Under the pieces are notes generated by a model. That model had not been told where the DNA came from. It was given only the letters and a program-made list of their open reading frames with translations, and did not search any database. Shown here piece by piece: positions 1 to 9,945 of a DNA stretch of 64,000 nucleotides (its first letter is position 1; each line of letters opens with the position of its first letter). Source of the DNA: Astragalus membranaceus (taxonomy: Eukaryota > Streptophyta > Magnoliopsida > Fabales > Fabaceae). The stretch is from contig CM076849.1 of the NCBI GenBank assembly GCA_039519185.1, positions 56,493,087 to 56,557,086 on the forward strand, read 5' to 3'. The position numbers were made by a program, and so were the translations under genes.

Positions 1-39
1 GACGAGCGCGATTTCCGAAAGTCTAAAGGTCGGCCGGTA

Positions 40-774
40 ATGATGGTCATCTCTGGTGGATACCCCGTCGAAGCTTCAGGCAAGGCTATGAAAAGAAAGT
101 GGAAGGAGATTATGTGTGCTGCTTCCACCTCGGCGGTAACCTCGACCCCAGACCGACCTCTCTTGGCATTTGGCGATCAAGACTTGCTAGATGGCAAACC
201 CAACAAGCATGTACCTCTTTTGATTAGGGATGTCATGGCCAATCATGAGATAAGGAGAATACTTGTCGATCAGGGAAGCTCGGCAGATATCATTTTTATC
301 GACCTTGTGAGAAAGCGTCAAATCTCTGAGGAGGACTTCACCCCTTACAGGGGATCTGACCTTTCGGGTTTCAACGGGTCCCGGACTAAACCACTCGGCT
401 ATTTGGAATTAATGGTCACCTACAGAGAAGAATCATTGGAAAGGACAGTCAAGACCAAATTCCTAGTTTTGTCACGCCCTTCGGTCTACAATTGTATTAT
501 CGAAAGACCGACTCTAGGAAGGCTCAGAGCTGTAACCTCAACAGTTCATCTGAAAATGAAATTCTACTCTCTGTGCAACAAAGTAATTACCCTTGATGCC
601 GACCTAGAGTCCGCCCAGAGATGCTTCTATCTGCACGTGAAAGCAGATAGGCGGTCCTCAGAGGAGGGGGGTTCCCCCGAAGAAGCAGAAACCCGGAAGG
701 ATTCCAAAAAGAGAAGAAACAGCAGAGCTGCCGAGGTCAATGTCACAGATCTTGATGCGAGGTACGATCCCTGA
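40..774 (+). pseudogene. Element A gag-pro fragment with aspartic protease domain
   Basis: This open stretch of about 244 codons is the protease part of element A's polyprotein. The enzyme would cleave Gag-Pol in the retrotransposon particle. Its active-site region reads LVDQGSSADIIF at about residues 73-84, where DTGSS or DSGSS is usual, so the residue after the catalytic Asp is changed to Gln. A downstream ILG-like flap region is not clearly conserved. The C-terminal third is rich in Lys, Arg and Glu, as expected for the linker to RT. The next frame (RT) is offset by one, so at least one frameshift separates the two. The true start lies upstream of the window. Confidence 0.75.
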
Positions 775-868
775 CAGCTCCGAAGAGGATAGTGATGACG
801 ATCTTACCCGAGAGATGAAGAAGAAAATCCGGCAACCTCAACCTGATGGTGAATTCGTGTAGATCCAA

Positions 869-2058
869 TTGGGAGATGACCCAACCCAAGCTGTCAAGAT
901 CGGATCCGACCTCTCTGAGGAAGTTAAAGCAAAGCTCGCTTTATGTCTGAAGGCTCATGCCGATCTCTTCGCCTGGTCGGCGAAGGACATGCCCGGGATC
1001 CCCCCGGAAGTCGCCTGTCACCAGCTAGCTGTTAACCCTGGGGCTAAGTGGGTTTCCCAGCGCAAAAGAGCTCAAAGCAAGGAGAAAGCAGCTGCCACAG
1101 CTAAGGTCGTTGATGATTTAATTAAAGCCGATTTTGTAAAGGAAGTCAAGTATACAACTTGGCTTTCCAACCCTGTACTTGCCAAGAAAAGTAATGGAAA
1201 ATGGCGAATGTGTGTTGATTATACCGATCTTAATAAGGCCTGTCCAAAGGACGCGTTTCCTGTTCCTAGCATTGATCGTCTCGTCGATAATGCTTCAGGT
1301 TTTCGTTTACTATCTTTTATGGATGCCTATTCCGGATATAACCAAATTCCGATGTTTCCTCCCGACCAAGAAAAGACCGCCTTCATGACTGACCGCGGTA
1401 ATTTCTGTTACCGTGTCATGCCATTTGGCTTAAAAAATGCGGAAGCTACCTATCAAAGAATGATGAACAGGGTTTTTCGAAAGCAGATCGGGCGTAACGT
1501 AGAAGTCTACCTCGACGACATGATCGCGAAAAGAGAAGGTGAGAGCCTCCACATAGCCGACCTGGAAGAGATCTTCGCAGAAATCCGAAAAAACAATATG
1601 AGACTGAACCCCGAAAAATGCACTTTCGGAGTCCGACCTGGGAAATTCCTTGGTTTCTACCTCACAGAAAGGGGCATTGAAGCCAACCCGGACAAATTTC
1701 GAGCTGTGACAGAGATGCGCACCCGTCTACCAAGAAAGAGCTTCAGAAGCTTAACGGGATGATCGCTGCGCTATCTCGTTTCATTTCCAATGCCGCATTC
1801 AAATCACTTCCGTTATTTAAGCTGCTTAAGAAGGAAGTAAACTTTGAATGGACCCCGGAGCGGGATGAGGCCCTCTCCCAGCTTAAAAAGGCTTTAACCG
1901 AACCACCAATCTTGACTCGGCCAAACCCAAGGGAAACCTTATACCTGTACTTAGCAATCTCGGAGGAAGCAATTGGTGCCGTTCTCATTCGGGAAATAGG
2001 GACTGGTCAAGAGTCCAGTATACTTTGTGAGCAAAGCTTTACAAGGATCAGAAGTTAG
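869..2058 (+). pseudogene. Element A reverse transcriptase and first RNase H (broken)
   Basis: Reverse transcriptase copies the element RNA into DNA. The RT core is readable at 869-1762: the CVDYTDLNKACPKD block, the FMDAYSGYNQI block, MPFGLKNAEATYQR and the catalytic YLDDM at about residues 214-218. The frame breaks near 1730-1760 and continues in another frame at 1759-2058 with the thumb/connection and the start of a first RNase H (LYLYLAISEEAIGAVLI). It breaks again near 2058. With two frameshifts the enzyme cannot be made. The motif wording fits the Tat lineage of plant Ty3/gypsy elements. Confidence 0.85.
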
Positions 2059-2140
2059 ATACCAGAAAATATAAAAAGTCACCTTTGCTCTACTCATCTC
2101 GGCACGTCGTCTCCGACCTTACTTCATCGCTCATCAGGTC

Positions 2141-4054
2141 GTGGTGCGGACGAATCACCCGATCCGACAAATCTTACACCGACCTGACTTAGCAGGACGA
2201 ATGATTAAATGGGAAGTGGAACTCTCTGAGTTCGGCATCAAATACGAGACCAGGCCAATTATGAAAGCTCAGATACTTGCCGACTTTGTCGCTGAAATGA
2301 CCCCGGTCGGCCCTGAAGGCGAATTGTGGACGCTCCATGTAGATGGATCCTCAAATCCAAAGGGGAGCGGTGCAGGGCTAATGCTTGAAAGCCCGACAGG
2401 CGTTATAATCGAGGTATCCCTCACTTTTGGTTTCCCAACTTCAAACAATCAGGCAGAATACGAGGCATGCATAGCAGGACTCCGACTTGCCATAGACCTC
2501 CGAGTTACTCGGCTCTCTTTAAACACGGACTCCTTGTTGGTAGTCTCGCAAATCGGAAAGCAATACGAAGCCAAAGATCCGACCTTGCAGAAGTATTTAA
2601 CCCGAGTGCGGGAATTGCTTGCCTTTTTCGTGTTTGCAGAGGTTAACCACGTTCCCAGAACGGAAAACATCAGAGCGGACATTCTTTCCAAGTTCGCCAG
2701 CACCAAAGTTCCGGGAAAACACCGATCAATAATCCAGGAAACGCTAAGCAAACCCAGCGTTCTCCCCAACCCGGAACCCGCTTTTTCCATCAATGTAGTT
2801 GAGGAAAGCAAAGGTTGGATTTCACCAATAATGGAGTACATCAAGTCGGGGGACGAGCCTCCGGACTCCCGTGAAGCCAAATTAATCAAGAGGAATGCCT
2901 TGTCTTTCTCCATAATCGACGGAACACTCTACAGAAGAAGCCTCTCCGCGCCATTATTAAAATGCGTTGAAGGAGAGGAAGCAGATTATGTCTTGGCTGA
3001 GATCCACGAGGGGATATGCGGACAACACCTTGGAGGTCGGTATCTAGCTCGGAATGCCTTAAGGGCAGGATATTTCTGGCCAACCACGGAAACCGATGCA
3101 AGAAACCATGTCAAAAAATGCAAGAAGTGTCAAATCCATGCCAAGGTTCATGTAGCACCTCCTGCCGAGCTCACTAGTCTCACCTCGCCATGGGCATTCG
3201 CGTGGTGGGGGATAGATCTCTTAGGGCCATTCCTAACTGCCCCCGGCCAGGTCAAGTACCTAATAGTGGCTGTGGACTACTCCGCAAAATGGATTGAAGC
3301 TGAGCCTCTAGCCATTATCAGCGCAAGAAATTGCATCAAGTTCTTCAAAAAGAATATTATGACCAGATTCGGGATCCCCGAGGTAATAATCACTGATAAC
3401 GGGACCCAGTTCACTGACAAGGACTTCAGGAAACTCATGTCCGATCTTCAGATTAAACACCGGTTCACCTCGGTAGAGCACCCCCAAACTAACGGATAGG
3501 CAGAGGCCGCTAACAAGGTACTCCTCAATGGATTGAGAAAGCGGCTCGGTGAAGCCAATGGAAAATGGGTTGAGGAACTACCTTATGTGTTGTGGGCCTA
3601 CAGAACCACCCCGCAGAGTTCGCCGGGGGAGACCCCTTTTCGACTCTCATACGGGAGCGAGGCGGTAATTCCTGTTGAAATCGGAGAGCTTAGTTGGAGG
3701 ACTCTTTACCCAAAATCGCCTGAAGAAAATGACCAGGCTCTAAAGGAGAACCTTGACCTCGTCGACGAGGTTCGAGGGCGAGCCTCTCTCAAAGAAGCAT
3801 TGATCAAACAAAGGATAGCAACCCGGTACAACGCGAAAGTTGTCCCGAGGGATTTCGAAGTCGGCAGCTTGGTGTTCTGAAGGGCCGACGTCGGCTTAAG
3901 GAATGCCGCTCAAGCAAAGCTCGCTCCGAACTGGGAAGGACCCTACCAGGTCTTCTCTAAAATCGGTAACGACGCTTTCCAGTTGGAAACTTTAGAAGGA
4001 AAAGCAATCCCAAGAACTTGGAACGCTGCTAAGCTGAAGCAGTATTACAGTTAA
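2141..4054 (+). pseudogene. Element A second RNase H and integrase (broken)
   Basis: The 5' half encodes an archaeal-type RNase H (LHVDGSSNPKGSGAG, then NNQAEYEACIAGL and LNTDSLLVVSQI), the second RNase H typical of Tat elements. Integrase follows: a zinc-binding segment with paired His and CKKCQ near 3020-3130, WGIDLLGPF with the first catalytic Asp near 3210, and ITDNGTQF with the second Asp near 3395. The frame is stopped at 3497-3499, where a Gln codon has become TAG just before the catalytic Glu helix. The frame then continues past 3880, where a second stop and a shift occur. It ends in KLKQYYS at 4052-4054. Integrase would insert the cDNA into the genome. Confidence 0.85.
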
Positions 4055-4721
4055 TTTACGCTTTAAAAAGTATTATGTATGCCGATGTATGAACATTTCG
4101 CATCTAAAAAGAACTTCATGACTCTTCATTTTGATCACTAATTTGAAAATCCGGTGTTCCGAGGTTAAAGGGAGCCCCTATAAAAGCAGTCCAACGATTA
4201 CGCGCGAGGCCCCTTTTTATAAAACCGGAACTCGGTGCCCAGTATTCAACACAACCTCCGACCGAGGTCGTCGCAGACTCTCTTTGAACGAGTTCGATCT
4301 GGGCCGAGTCCCGGTAAACTGTTCAAGGAGCCGAAGAGGTCTTGGGGATTTCCATCGCCAAGATCGATGGCCAAGGTTGCCATCACCCAAGACCGATGGC
4401 CGAGACTGCCATCAGCCTTAAGGGCGAGTTCGATCTGGGTCGAGTCCCGGTAAACTGCCCTTGAAGGCGACGCACGTTACTTGAGCAAAGAAAAACACAA
4501 GTGCAAGAAAAACGCAAGTTACTTGAGCAAAGAAAAACGCAAGTGCAAGAAATAAAACGCAACTGAGGTAAATAAAAACCGGAAATGCGAGCAGCTAAAA
4601 TAAAGCAAAAGATTACAGACCACGCCGGATACGGCCGGGTCCTCAAGTTCAAAAATACTTTAAAAAATTACAAGGCGAAATGCCGGTTCCACCTGGAACC
4701 CGAAACCTTAGTCAAACCGGT
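4055..4721 (+). other. Element A untranslated 3' region, left part
   Basis: No coding potential is convincing here. There is a two-copy tandem repeat with a 42-bp period (units starting at 4476 and 4518, sharing GTTACTTGAGCAAAGAAAAA). A short sequence around GATCTGGG(C/T)CGAGTCCCGGTAAACTG is repeated at about 4295 and 4431. The region stops abruptly at 4721, where element B's LTR begins. It resumes at 25701. Confidence 0.6.
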
Positions 4722-5817
4722 TGTAGCGACCGAAAAATCCGAAGAAGGGATTCTTCGTCATTTTGAAAATGAAGCCGCCATCAATATTTATCAAATAGGA
4801 AAAACATTGAAAAAACCTTTATTGTTGGGTTCGGGGGTCGATTATGTGTGGGGAAGGTATTGGCACCCCACAACTGCTGAACTATCTGATAGCCTTAGAG
4901 GGGGGGGGGGGGTGAATAAGGTTATGTGTAAATCTTGGATTCTTTTCAAAATAAATGATAAGTTTGTTTAAATCAAATGCGGAAAAAGAGATTTGAACTT
5001 ATCAGATATATGCAAGCAGGCAGATCAGGCACAATGAGATATTACTCTATATTCAATATTCACAATAAGGTTGTTTTATAAGTAATGCAATGATTTTGAA
5101 TATAGCAGATCTACAGTAGTGATAGAGAAGATGATAGATAAACAGATCTGTAGTACAGTGAGTATAACTATAACCAGATTAACAGATTCAGATCAGAGTA
5201 GGGATATAGTTATACAATAAATCCACTGAGTGATATTATAAACAGATCTAAATAGTATAGCTATAAACAAATCTTAAATAGTACGAAGAGTATGATTATA
5301 AACAGATCTGAGTAGTATAGCTATAAACAGATCACATCAGTATAATAATATGGACAGATATAAACAATAAGAAATGTAAAGAGATAGGGATAGAGATACA
5401 CCGGGATTTAGCGAGGTTCGGGATAAAAGCCCTACGTCCTCGGCCTCAGGCTTTGCAACCCTTGGACTTGATGGTAACCACTATATGAAGAACAAATGTT
5501 TTACAAACAATCAACTCCAAATAGCAAATCCCAATCTCCCTGATTGAGAACCCAAGCTCCCCGCTAAGGATTTCTATACCGCTTCAATCTCCCCGATTGA
5601 ACGACCCAAGAGCACCTCCCAGGATTTCAATAACCACTTCAATCTCCCCGATTGAAAGACCCAAGAACACCTCCCAGGATTTCAGCGTGACCCCACAAAT
5701 AGAGTAACGAATACAAACAGAGATCTATGATCCAATCACCTCAGATATAATGACAGTATAGTGACTAAGAGATGAGTGATATGGAAAATAGAAAATGATA
5801 TGAAAGTTGAAGCTCTA

Positions 5818-5820
<3 letters not shown>

Positions 5821-5854
<34 letters not shown>
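5821..5854. repeat. (CT)n microsatellite
   Basis: An uninterrupted run of 17 TC dinucleotides inside element C's LTR-like unit, on the transcribed side of the minus-strand TATA box. Confidence 0.95.
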
Positions 5855-5856
<2 letters not shown>

Positions 5857-5935
5857 ATTTAGAAGATGTATGTGAGAAGTAGAGATTTGTGAAAAGTGGT
5901 GTGTTTGAAATGTGAAACACACTTGCCTATTTATA

Positions 5936-6373
5936 GGCTTAGAAAGATTTGAAAAATGGAAAATACATTAAATGCATGAAGTAATCGATTATGTTGAATG
6001 TGTGAACATATGCATAATCGATTATTAGATAAATATGGAAACAAGGAATGACTTGATAATCGATTATCATATTTAGTAATATGAAGAGCATAATCGATTA
6101 TTGTTGTCCATAAGGAAGGCAGGCAATGCTTTAATCAATTATGTGATGTAGTTATCTTTATGCACTAATCGATTATTGATCTAAAAAAGGAAGGTAAGGC
6201 AAGCTCTTAATCGATTATGTATATAGTAGAAATAAGATGGTAATCAATTATTGTCGTAAATAAGGAAACAATTTTTGCTTGCTAATCGATTATTTGTTTT
6301 AGTTAAAATAGGAGAGTAATCGATTATGTGCTCTGAAACATTCAGGCACCTAATCTATTACCATAATCGATTA
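5936..6373 (-). promoter_or_regulatory. Element C promoter: TATA box plus phased ATCGAT palindrome array
   Basis: A minus-strand TATA box (complement of CCTATTTATAGGC, 5936-5948) is followed upstream, in transcript orientation, by nine perfect TAATCGATTA palindromes starting at 5982, 6015, 6057, 6091, 6166, 6208, 6283, 6317 and 6364. One-base variants start at 6132, 6241 and 6351. Spacing alternates between 33-34 and 41-42 bp, giving a 75-76 bp double unit. Flanking text is partly repeated (AAGGAAGG-type stretches), so the array looks like a diverged tandem repeat with conserved palindromes. A role as an upstream activator array is inferred from position only. Confidence 0.65.
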
Positions 6374-6970
6374 TCTTTGTAAAAGGATAGGATTTTGATT
6401 TCAAGCCTTCAACAAAAATAGTTTTTGGATTTTGGTGCCACCATATGCATGCATCCAATTTTGTAAAATATTTTTCAAAGCTTATTTTGATGCATCATGC
6501 ATGTTTTGAAAAATCATCTCTCAGTTACTAAAAGTCATAGACCTTAAGTGATAGGACCTTACACTGTGTCCTAAAGAAAGCGGATAAACAATTAGGTCTT
6601 GGACTTCTGAGGTGGCTTCTTCTCCAAGCTGCTCCACTTTAATATTTCCTGCTCTTCTATTCATGTCCTGTACTTTATTTTGTCCCTGCACTTTTATACA
6701 CTGCAACCATTAGTAGACAAGATGTAATTTGTTATCATTCAAAACAAAGAGTGTTTGTCCTTGGTTCAACAAACTCCCCCTTTTTGATGATAACAAATTA
6801 CATTATGCATAGGGAGGCCATAATCAAGAACCAATGGCAGAAGCTCCCCCTAAGCATAAGCATAACAAAACAGCACAGTAGCAGGATAAATTATTTATTT
6901 CCTCCTTTTATTTAATAACATGCATATTCTCTCCCCCTTTGTTTTCATCAAAAAGGAGGGGGGTGAACAC

Positions 6971-7169
6971 ATAAAACAACCTTATTGTGAATATTGAATA
7001 TAGAGTAATATCTCATTGTGCCGGATCTGCCTGCTTGCATATATCTGATAAGGTCAAATCTCTTTTTCCGCATTTGATTTAAACAAACTTATCATTTATT
7101 TTGAAAAGAATCCAAGATTTACACATAACCTTATTCACCCCTCCTCTAAGGTTATCAGATAGTTCAACA
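6971..7169 (+). repeat. Inverted copy of element C's LTR start
   Basis: This is the reverse complement of about 4875-5079 with few differences. The main one is a shorter G-run (GAGGAGGGG instead of a 13-G run). It forms the right end of element C, so the element has long terminal inverted repeats made from one LTR end. Confidence 0.85.
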
Positions 7170-7958
7170 ACAACATCCTTTCAAAAAAAGGTTACCATTT
7201 AATTTGATGTGTAGAAAAAAAGTTAATTCGAAGAAAACACTCTAATTTACCCTTTTTATTATTTGCGAAACTGAAAAGGAAGACTTAATAAAAATTTTAG
7301 TTTTTTGTGTTTGACAGGAGTGGGCTCCTGCTCCTACGTATCCCCAGGTGCGATGGGGAAATCAAAGCTACGTAGTTCTTGGGTAGAAAACGTTTGTGTG
7401 TTTGGTTTTTTTTTGAAATGAGGAGAGATATTCGTAATGACCAAACAAGTAAAACTCAGAGTGGTCAAACAAGCTAAGCTCAGAGTGACCTTTAGTAACA
7501 AACCATTTTTATGTTTGGGAAAATGTTTATTTGTTATTTAGGAAAAGATAGGTTTGTGAAAGAAAATGTTTATTTGAAGAAAAGAAATTTTAAAAGAAAG
7601 GAAAGAAAATGGGGTGCACATTTAAAAAAAGGAGGTGTGAAAAGGAGCAGAAGGTTGTATTTTTAAAACTGGGAGGTGCAAACAGCGAGCCCAGATCACT
7701 TATTGGTCAGCTGGCCTGCGTTTTCAAAAAAAAGGGTTGCATGGGGTATATTATAAAAAACAGAGTGGTGTAATTAGCAACAGGGGTTGTATCATAAAAA
7801 AAGGTGCGACTAACAAAATAGCCCAATTCACGCTGCTGGGCTTCGGGTCTGTGCGAACTGGGCTTAAGTGAGTGGGTACACAAACCAAAAAAGAAAGGTG
7901 CAGGAAGTAATCTGAAATAAAAACTAAGAAAGAAAAAAGGGATCCGAAATGGGTAGCT

Positions 7959-7966
7959 ATATAAGG
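7959..7966 (+). promoter_or_regulatory. Plus-strand TATA box in element B left LTR
   Basis: TATATAAG lies in GCTATATAAGGGACC, followed by an AAACCCTAA element and a CT-rich leader (about 7990-8160). This is the classic look of a plant core promoter and 5' leader. It faces opposite to element B's own transcription. An open plus-strand frame follows (8463 onward), with a possible splice donor at 8622. The right LTR carries the same arrangement at 23863-23870 with a better donor at 24524. Promoter activity is inferred. Confidence 0.5.
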
Positions 7967-8588
7967 GACCTTTATTTTAACCAAACCCTAATTCTCAATC
8001 TTTCTTCTTCTCACGGCGCCGCAACACCCATTCCCCCTCCCTCTCAACCCTAGCTTCGTTTTGCCCCTCTCCTCACCGAACCACACCGAATCTCACCGCC
8101 GTTCTCACTTTCCTCCCTCTCCTCCTCACAAACCGATCCTCAAAACTCTCACCCCAATCTTCAGTTTTTTCTTAAAACCGCACTTCCGTTTTTAGCAGAG
8201 AGAGAGTGAGATGTCCAGAGAAAGAGAAAGTTAGAGAAAGAGAGAAATAATGGAGAAAGGGAGAGGGGATGGGTACGGTGGTGAAGAGGGATTTCGGTGA
8301 GAGAGGAAAAAAAGGATCTACGGGAGAGAGAGGGAAAGGCTCCGCAAAAACGGGGAGCGAAGAGAGAACGAAAGGGAAGGTGGAGAGAAAGAGCTCACGG
8401 GGAGAGAGAGAGAGAAAGAACTTCCGGCGAGGGTGGTGGCGCGATTCCGGTGAGGGAGGACGATGGCATGCTTGGGGAAAACAAAAAAGACGCCGGAGGA
8501 GCAGAGGCGACCGTTCACGACACGATTGAACGCGACTGCGCTCGCGGTGGGGGAGGCGAGAGCTCACGGCGGCGAGGTCATGGATGAA

Positions 8589-8610
8589 CGGCCACCGTCG
8601 ACGGTGGCCG
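8589..8610. other. 22-bp perfect palindrome in element B left LTR
   Basis: A perfect dyad centred between 8599 and 8600, with arms CGGCCACCGTC. The right-LTR copy (24491-24512) has one central change. It lies just before the putative plus-strand splice donor and would form a strong RNA hairpin in either transcript. Confidence 0.8.
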
Positions 8611-9378
8611 GAACTAAACAAGTACCTGAATCTTCTCATCTTCGTATTTTTTCTCTTCTACCCCTTTTTGATGCTAACTTTTGCTTGTTCTTGAAACCCC
8701 TTTTTACTAAAATATCCGTTGTCAACCCTGTATAGCCTATTATTAAGAACCCTAATTTTTTAACTAACAACTGATTACTAATTTTTTGAAAGAACAGAAT
8801 GCTAAAACCCAAGTTTTTGTTATTAACCTATTCCATTTTATTACTGATTTCCTGTCTTTTGGAACTAACTAAACATCAACACTAATAATTTTTCCTTAGC
8901 CATGACTCTGCTCTTGATCTCATATTTACAAGCCTGATGATTTTTAAAAGCCCTACATCAACATCTACAAATTCTGTTTGCGTTTTTTGGACAGATTATA
9001 TGATCAACTAGGGATCACATTTTAATAGCATCAGGGTTTAATGAAAGGGATGCTCGTATGTTCTAAAAAAAACTAACAAACTAATTATAGTTTATAGAAG
9101 GAACAACCTTTACTCCAGCTTCTGATATTCACCTTTGGCTTGCTCTGTTATCGTTGTTGTGCTCTACTGCTACTACCTTTTCTCTGTTTTAGAATTTTTT
9201 GATGATTAGCAGTTAGGGATTTAGTATGAAACCCTAACGTTTTTGCTCTGAACTTCTCTGAATTTTGTCTCTCTGTGCGTGTATTTCTGCTTATTTCAGT
9301 CACTGTCTGTATTTGTGTGAATTTTCTGTGTATTTTTTGTGTCAATTTTCGTCCCCCGATACTGTGTTACTGTTTGGG

Positions 9379-9386
9379 TATTTATA
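9379..9386 (-). promoter_or_regulatory. Minus-strand TATA box of element B left LTR
   Basis: The complement reads CCTATAAATACCC. The right LTR, which is the 5' LTR and the one that would drive the element, has CCTATAAAATAG at 25186-25197. The position is about 560 bp inside the LTR from its U3 end, plausible for the genomic RNA promoter. Confidence 0.5.
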
Positions 9387-9945
9387 GGTGGATTGATGAG
9401 GTGCTGAGGAGTCAAAAAGGACAGTCAGCAATTAGGGCAAATTTAGGACACCAAAAGGACAGCATTTTGAGGAGGAATTAAAAGGACAACAACTGGAGCA
9501 ATTTAGGGCGCAAAGGACGGTCAAAGGAAGGACAACAGTAAGAAAAAAAAGGAATCAAAAGGATAGCCAAGGAGAAACCCTAGCTAGGGCAGGCAGGCAG
9601 CTGCTGCGCCCCTTTTCTTCTTTCTTTTTTTGAAATTTTGTTTTTTTAATTTTTTTTTACTATTTTTTGTACTTTTTTTTTGCTGTTTACTTTTTTGGTC
9701 CATATTTGTAAAGAAAAACTATATTATATGGCAAAAAACTTTGACTATTCAGCTTCTTTATTTATTTCTCCGCACCAATAACAATAGACTAAATAATAAC
9801 AACAACGAAAATAAAATAAAACGAGCATCAAACAATCGTTGTACGAGAGTGCCAAAGACACGCGCGTTTAAAACGATATCTGACGCAATAAGAATAAGAA
9901 CCCTTTTTTAGATTTTAATTGATCGGACAAAATTAGGGTATGACA

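Larger units (their letters stand above)
4875..6771 (-). repeat. Element C LTR-like unit
   Basis: The unit is bounded by the short inverted ends TGCTGAAC and GTTCAACA. It shares its layout with the LTR of element D: a G-run near the plus-strand start (about 4900-4912), a CT microsatellite, a minus-strand TATA box (5936-5948) and an array of ATCGAT palindromes on the far side of the TATA box. Minus orientation is inferred from the TATA direction and from the polypurine tract lying at its right edge. Confidence 0.7.
4875..7169 (-). mobile_element. Element C: copia-like LTR derivative with inverted ends
   Basis: It interrupts element B's left LTR at a site that is intact in the right LTR (compare 23030). 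The 5-bp target site ACAAC is duplicated exactly at 4870-4874 and 7170-7174. The insert begins TGCTGAAC and ends GTTCAACA. It consists of one LTR-like unit (4875-6771), about 200 bp of internal sequence that starts with the complement of a polypurine tract (CTCCCCCTTTTTGATGATAA), and a terminal segment (6971-7169) that is an inverted copy of the first 205 bp. No coding sequence is present. The 5-bp duplication and TG..CA ends point to integrase rather than a DNA transposase, but the inverted arrangement is abnormal. Confidence 0.75.
4722..9945 (-). repeat. Element B left LTR (3' LTR of the element), interrupted by element C
   Basis: This is the direct-repeat partner of 22888-25700. It is about 2.92 kb after removing element C and its target duplication, against 2.81 kb for the right copy. 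The two differ by small indels and scattered substitutions, for example an extra GGAGTGGGCTCCTG segment near 7318 and a 55-bp loss near 7470, so the insertion is not recent. It contains opposed TATA boxes (see separate entries) and ends at 9945 next to the minus-strand polypurine tract GAGGGGAAGC (9946 onward as its complement). Confidence 0.9.

Noticed and set aside
4585..4971. 128-codon plus-strand frame
   Set aside because: It runs across the junctions of elements A, B and C, so it is a chance fusion.
4875..7169. Element C as an ordinary TIR DNA transposon
   Set aside because: TG..CA ends, a 5-bp duplication, an internal second LTR edge (GTTCAACA at 6771) and a polypurine tract fit an LTR element better. 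The alternative is kept as a refutation test.
8172..8639. 155-codon minus-strand frame in element B's LTR (and its twin at 24628-23978)
   Set aside because: Ser/Phe/Pro/Leu-rich product of a GA-rich tract read backwards. It contains no recognisable domain.
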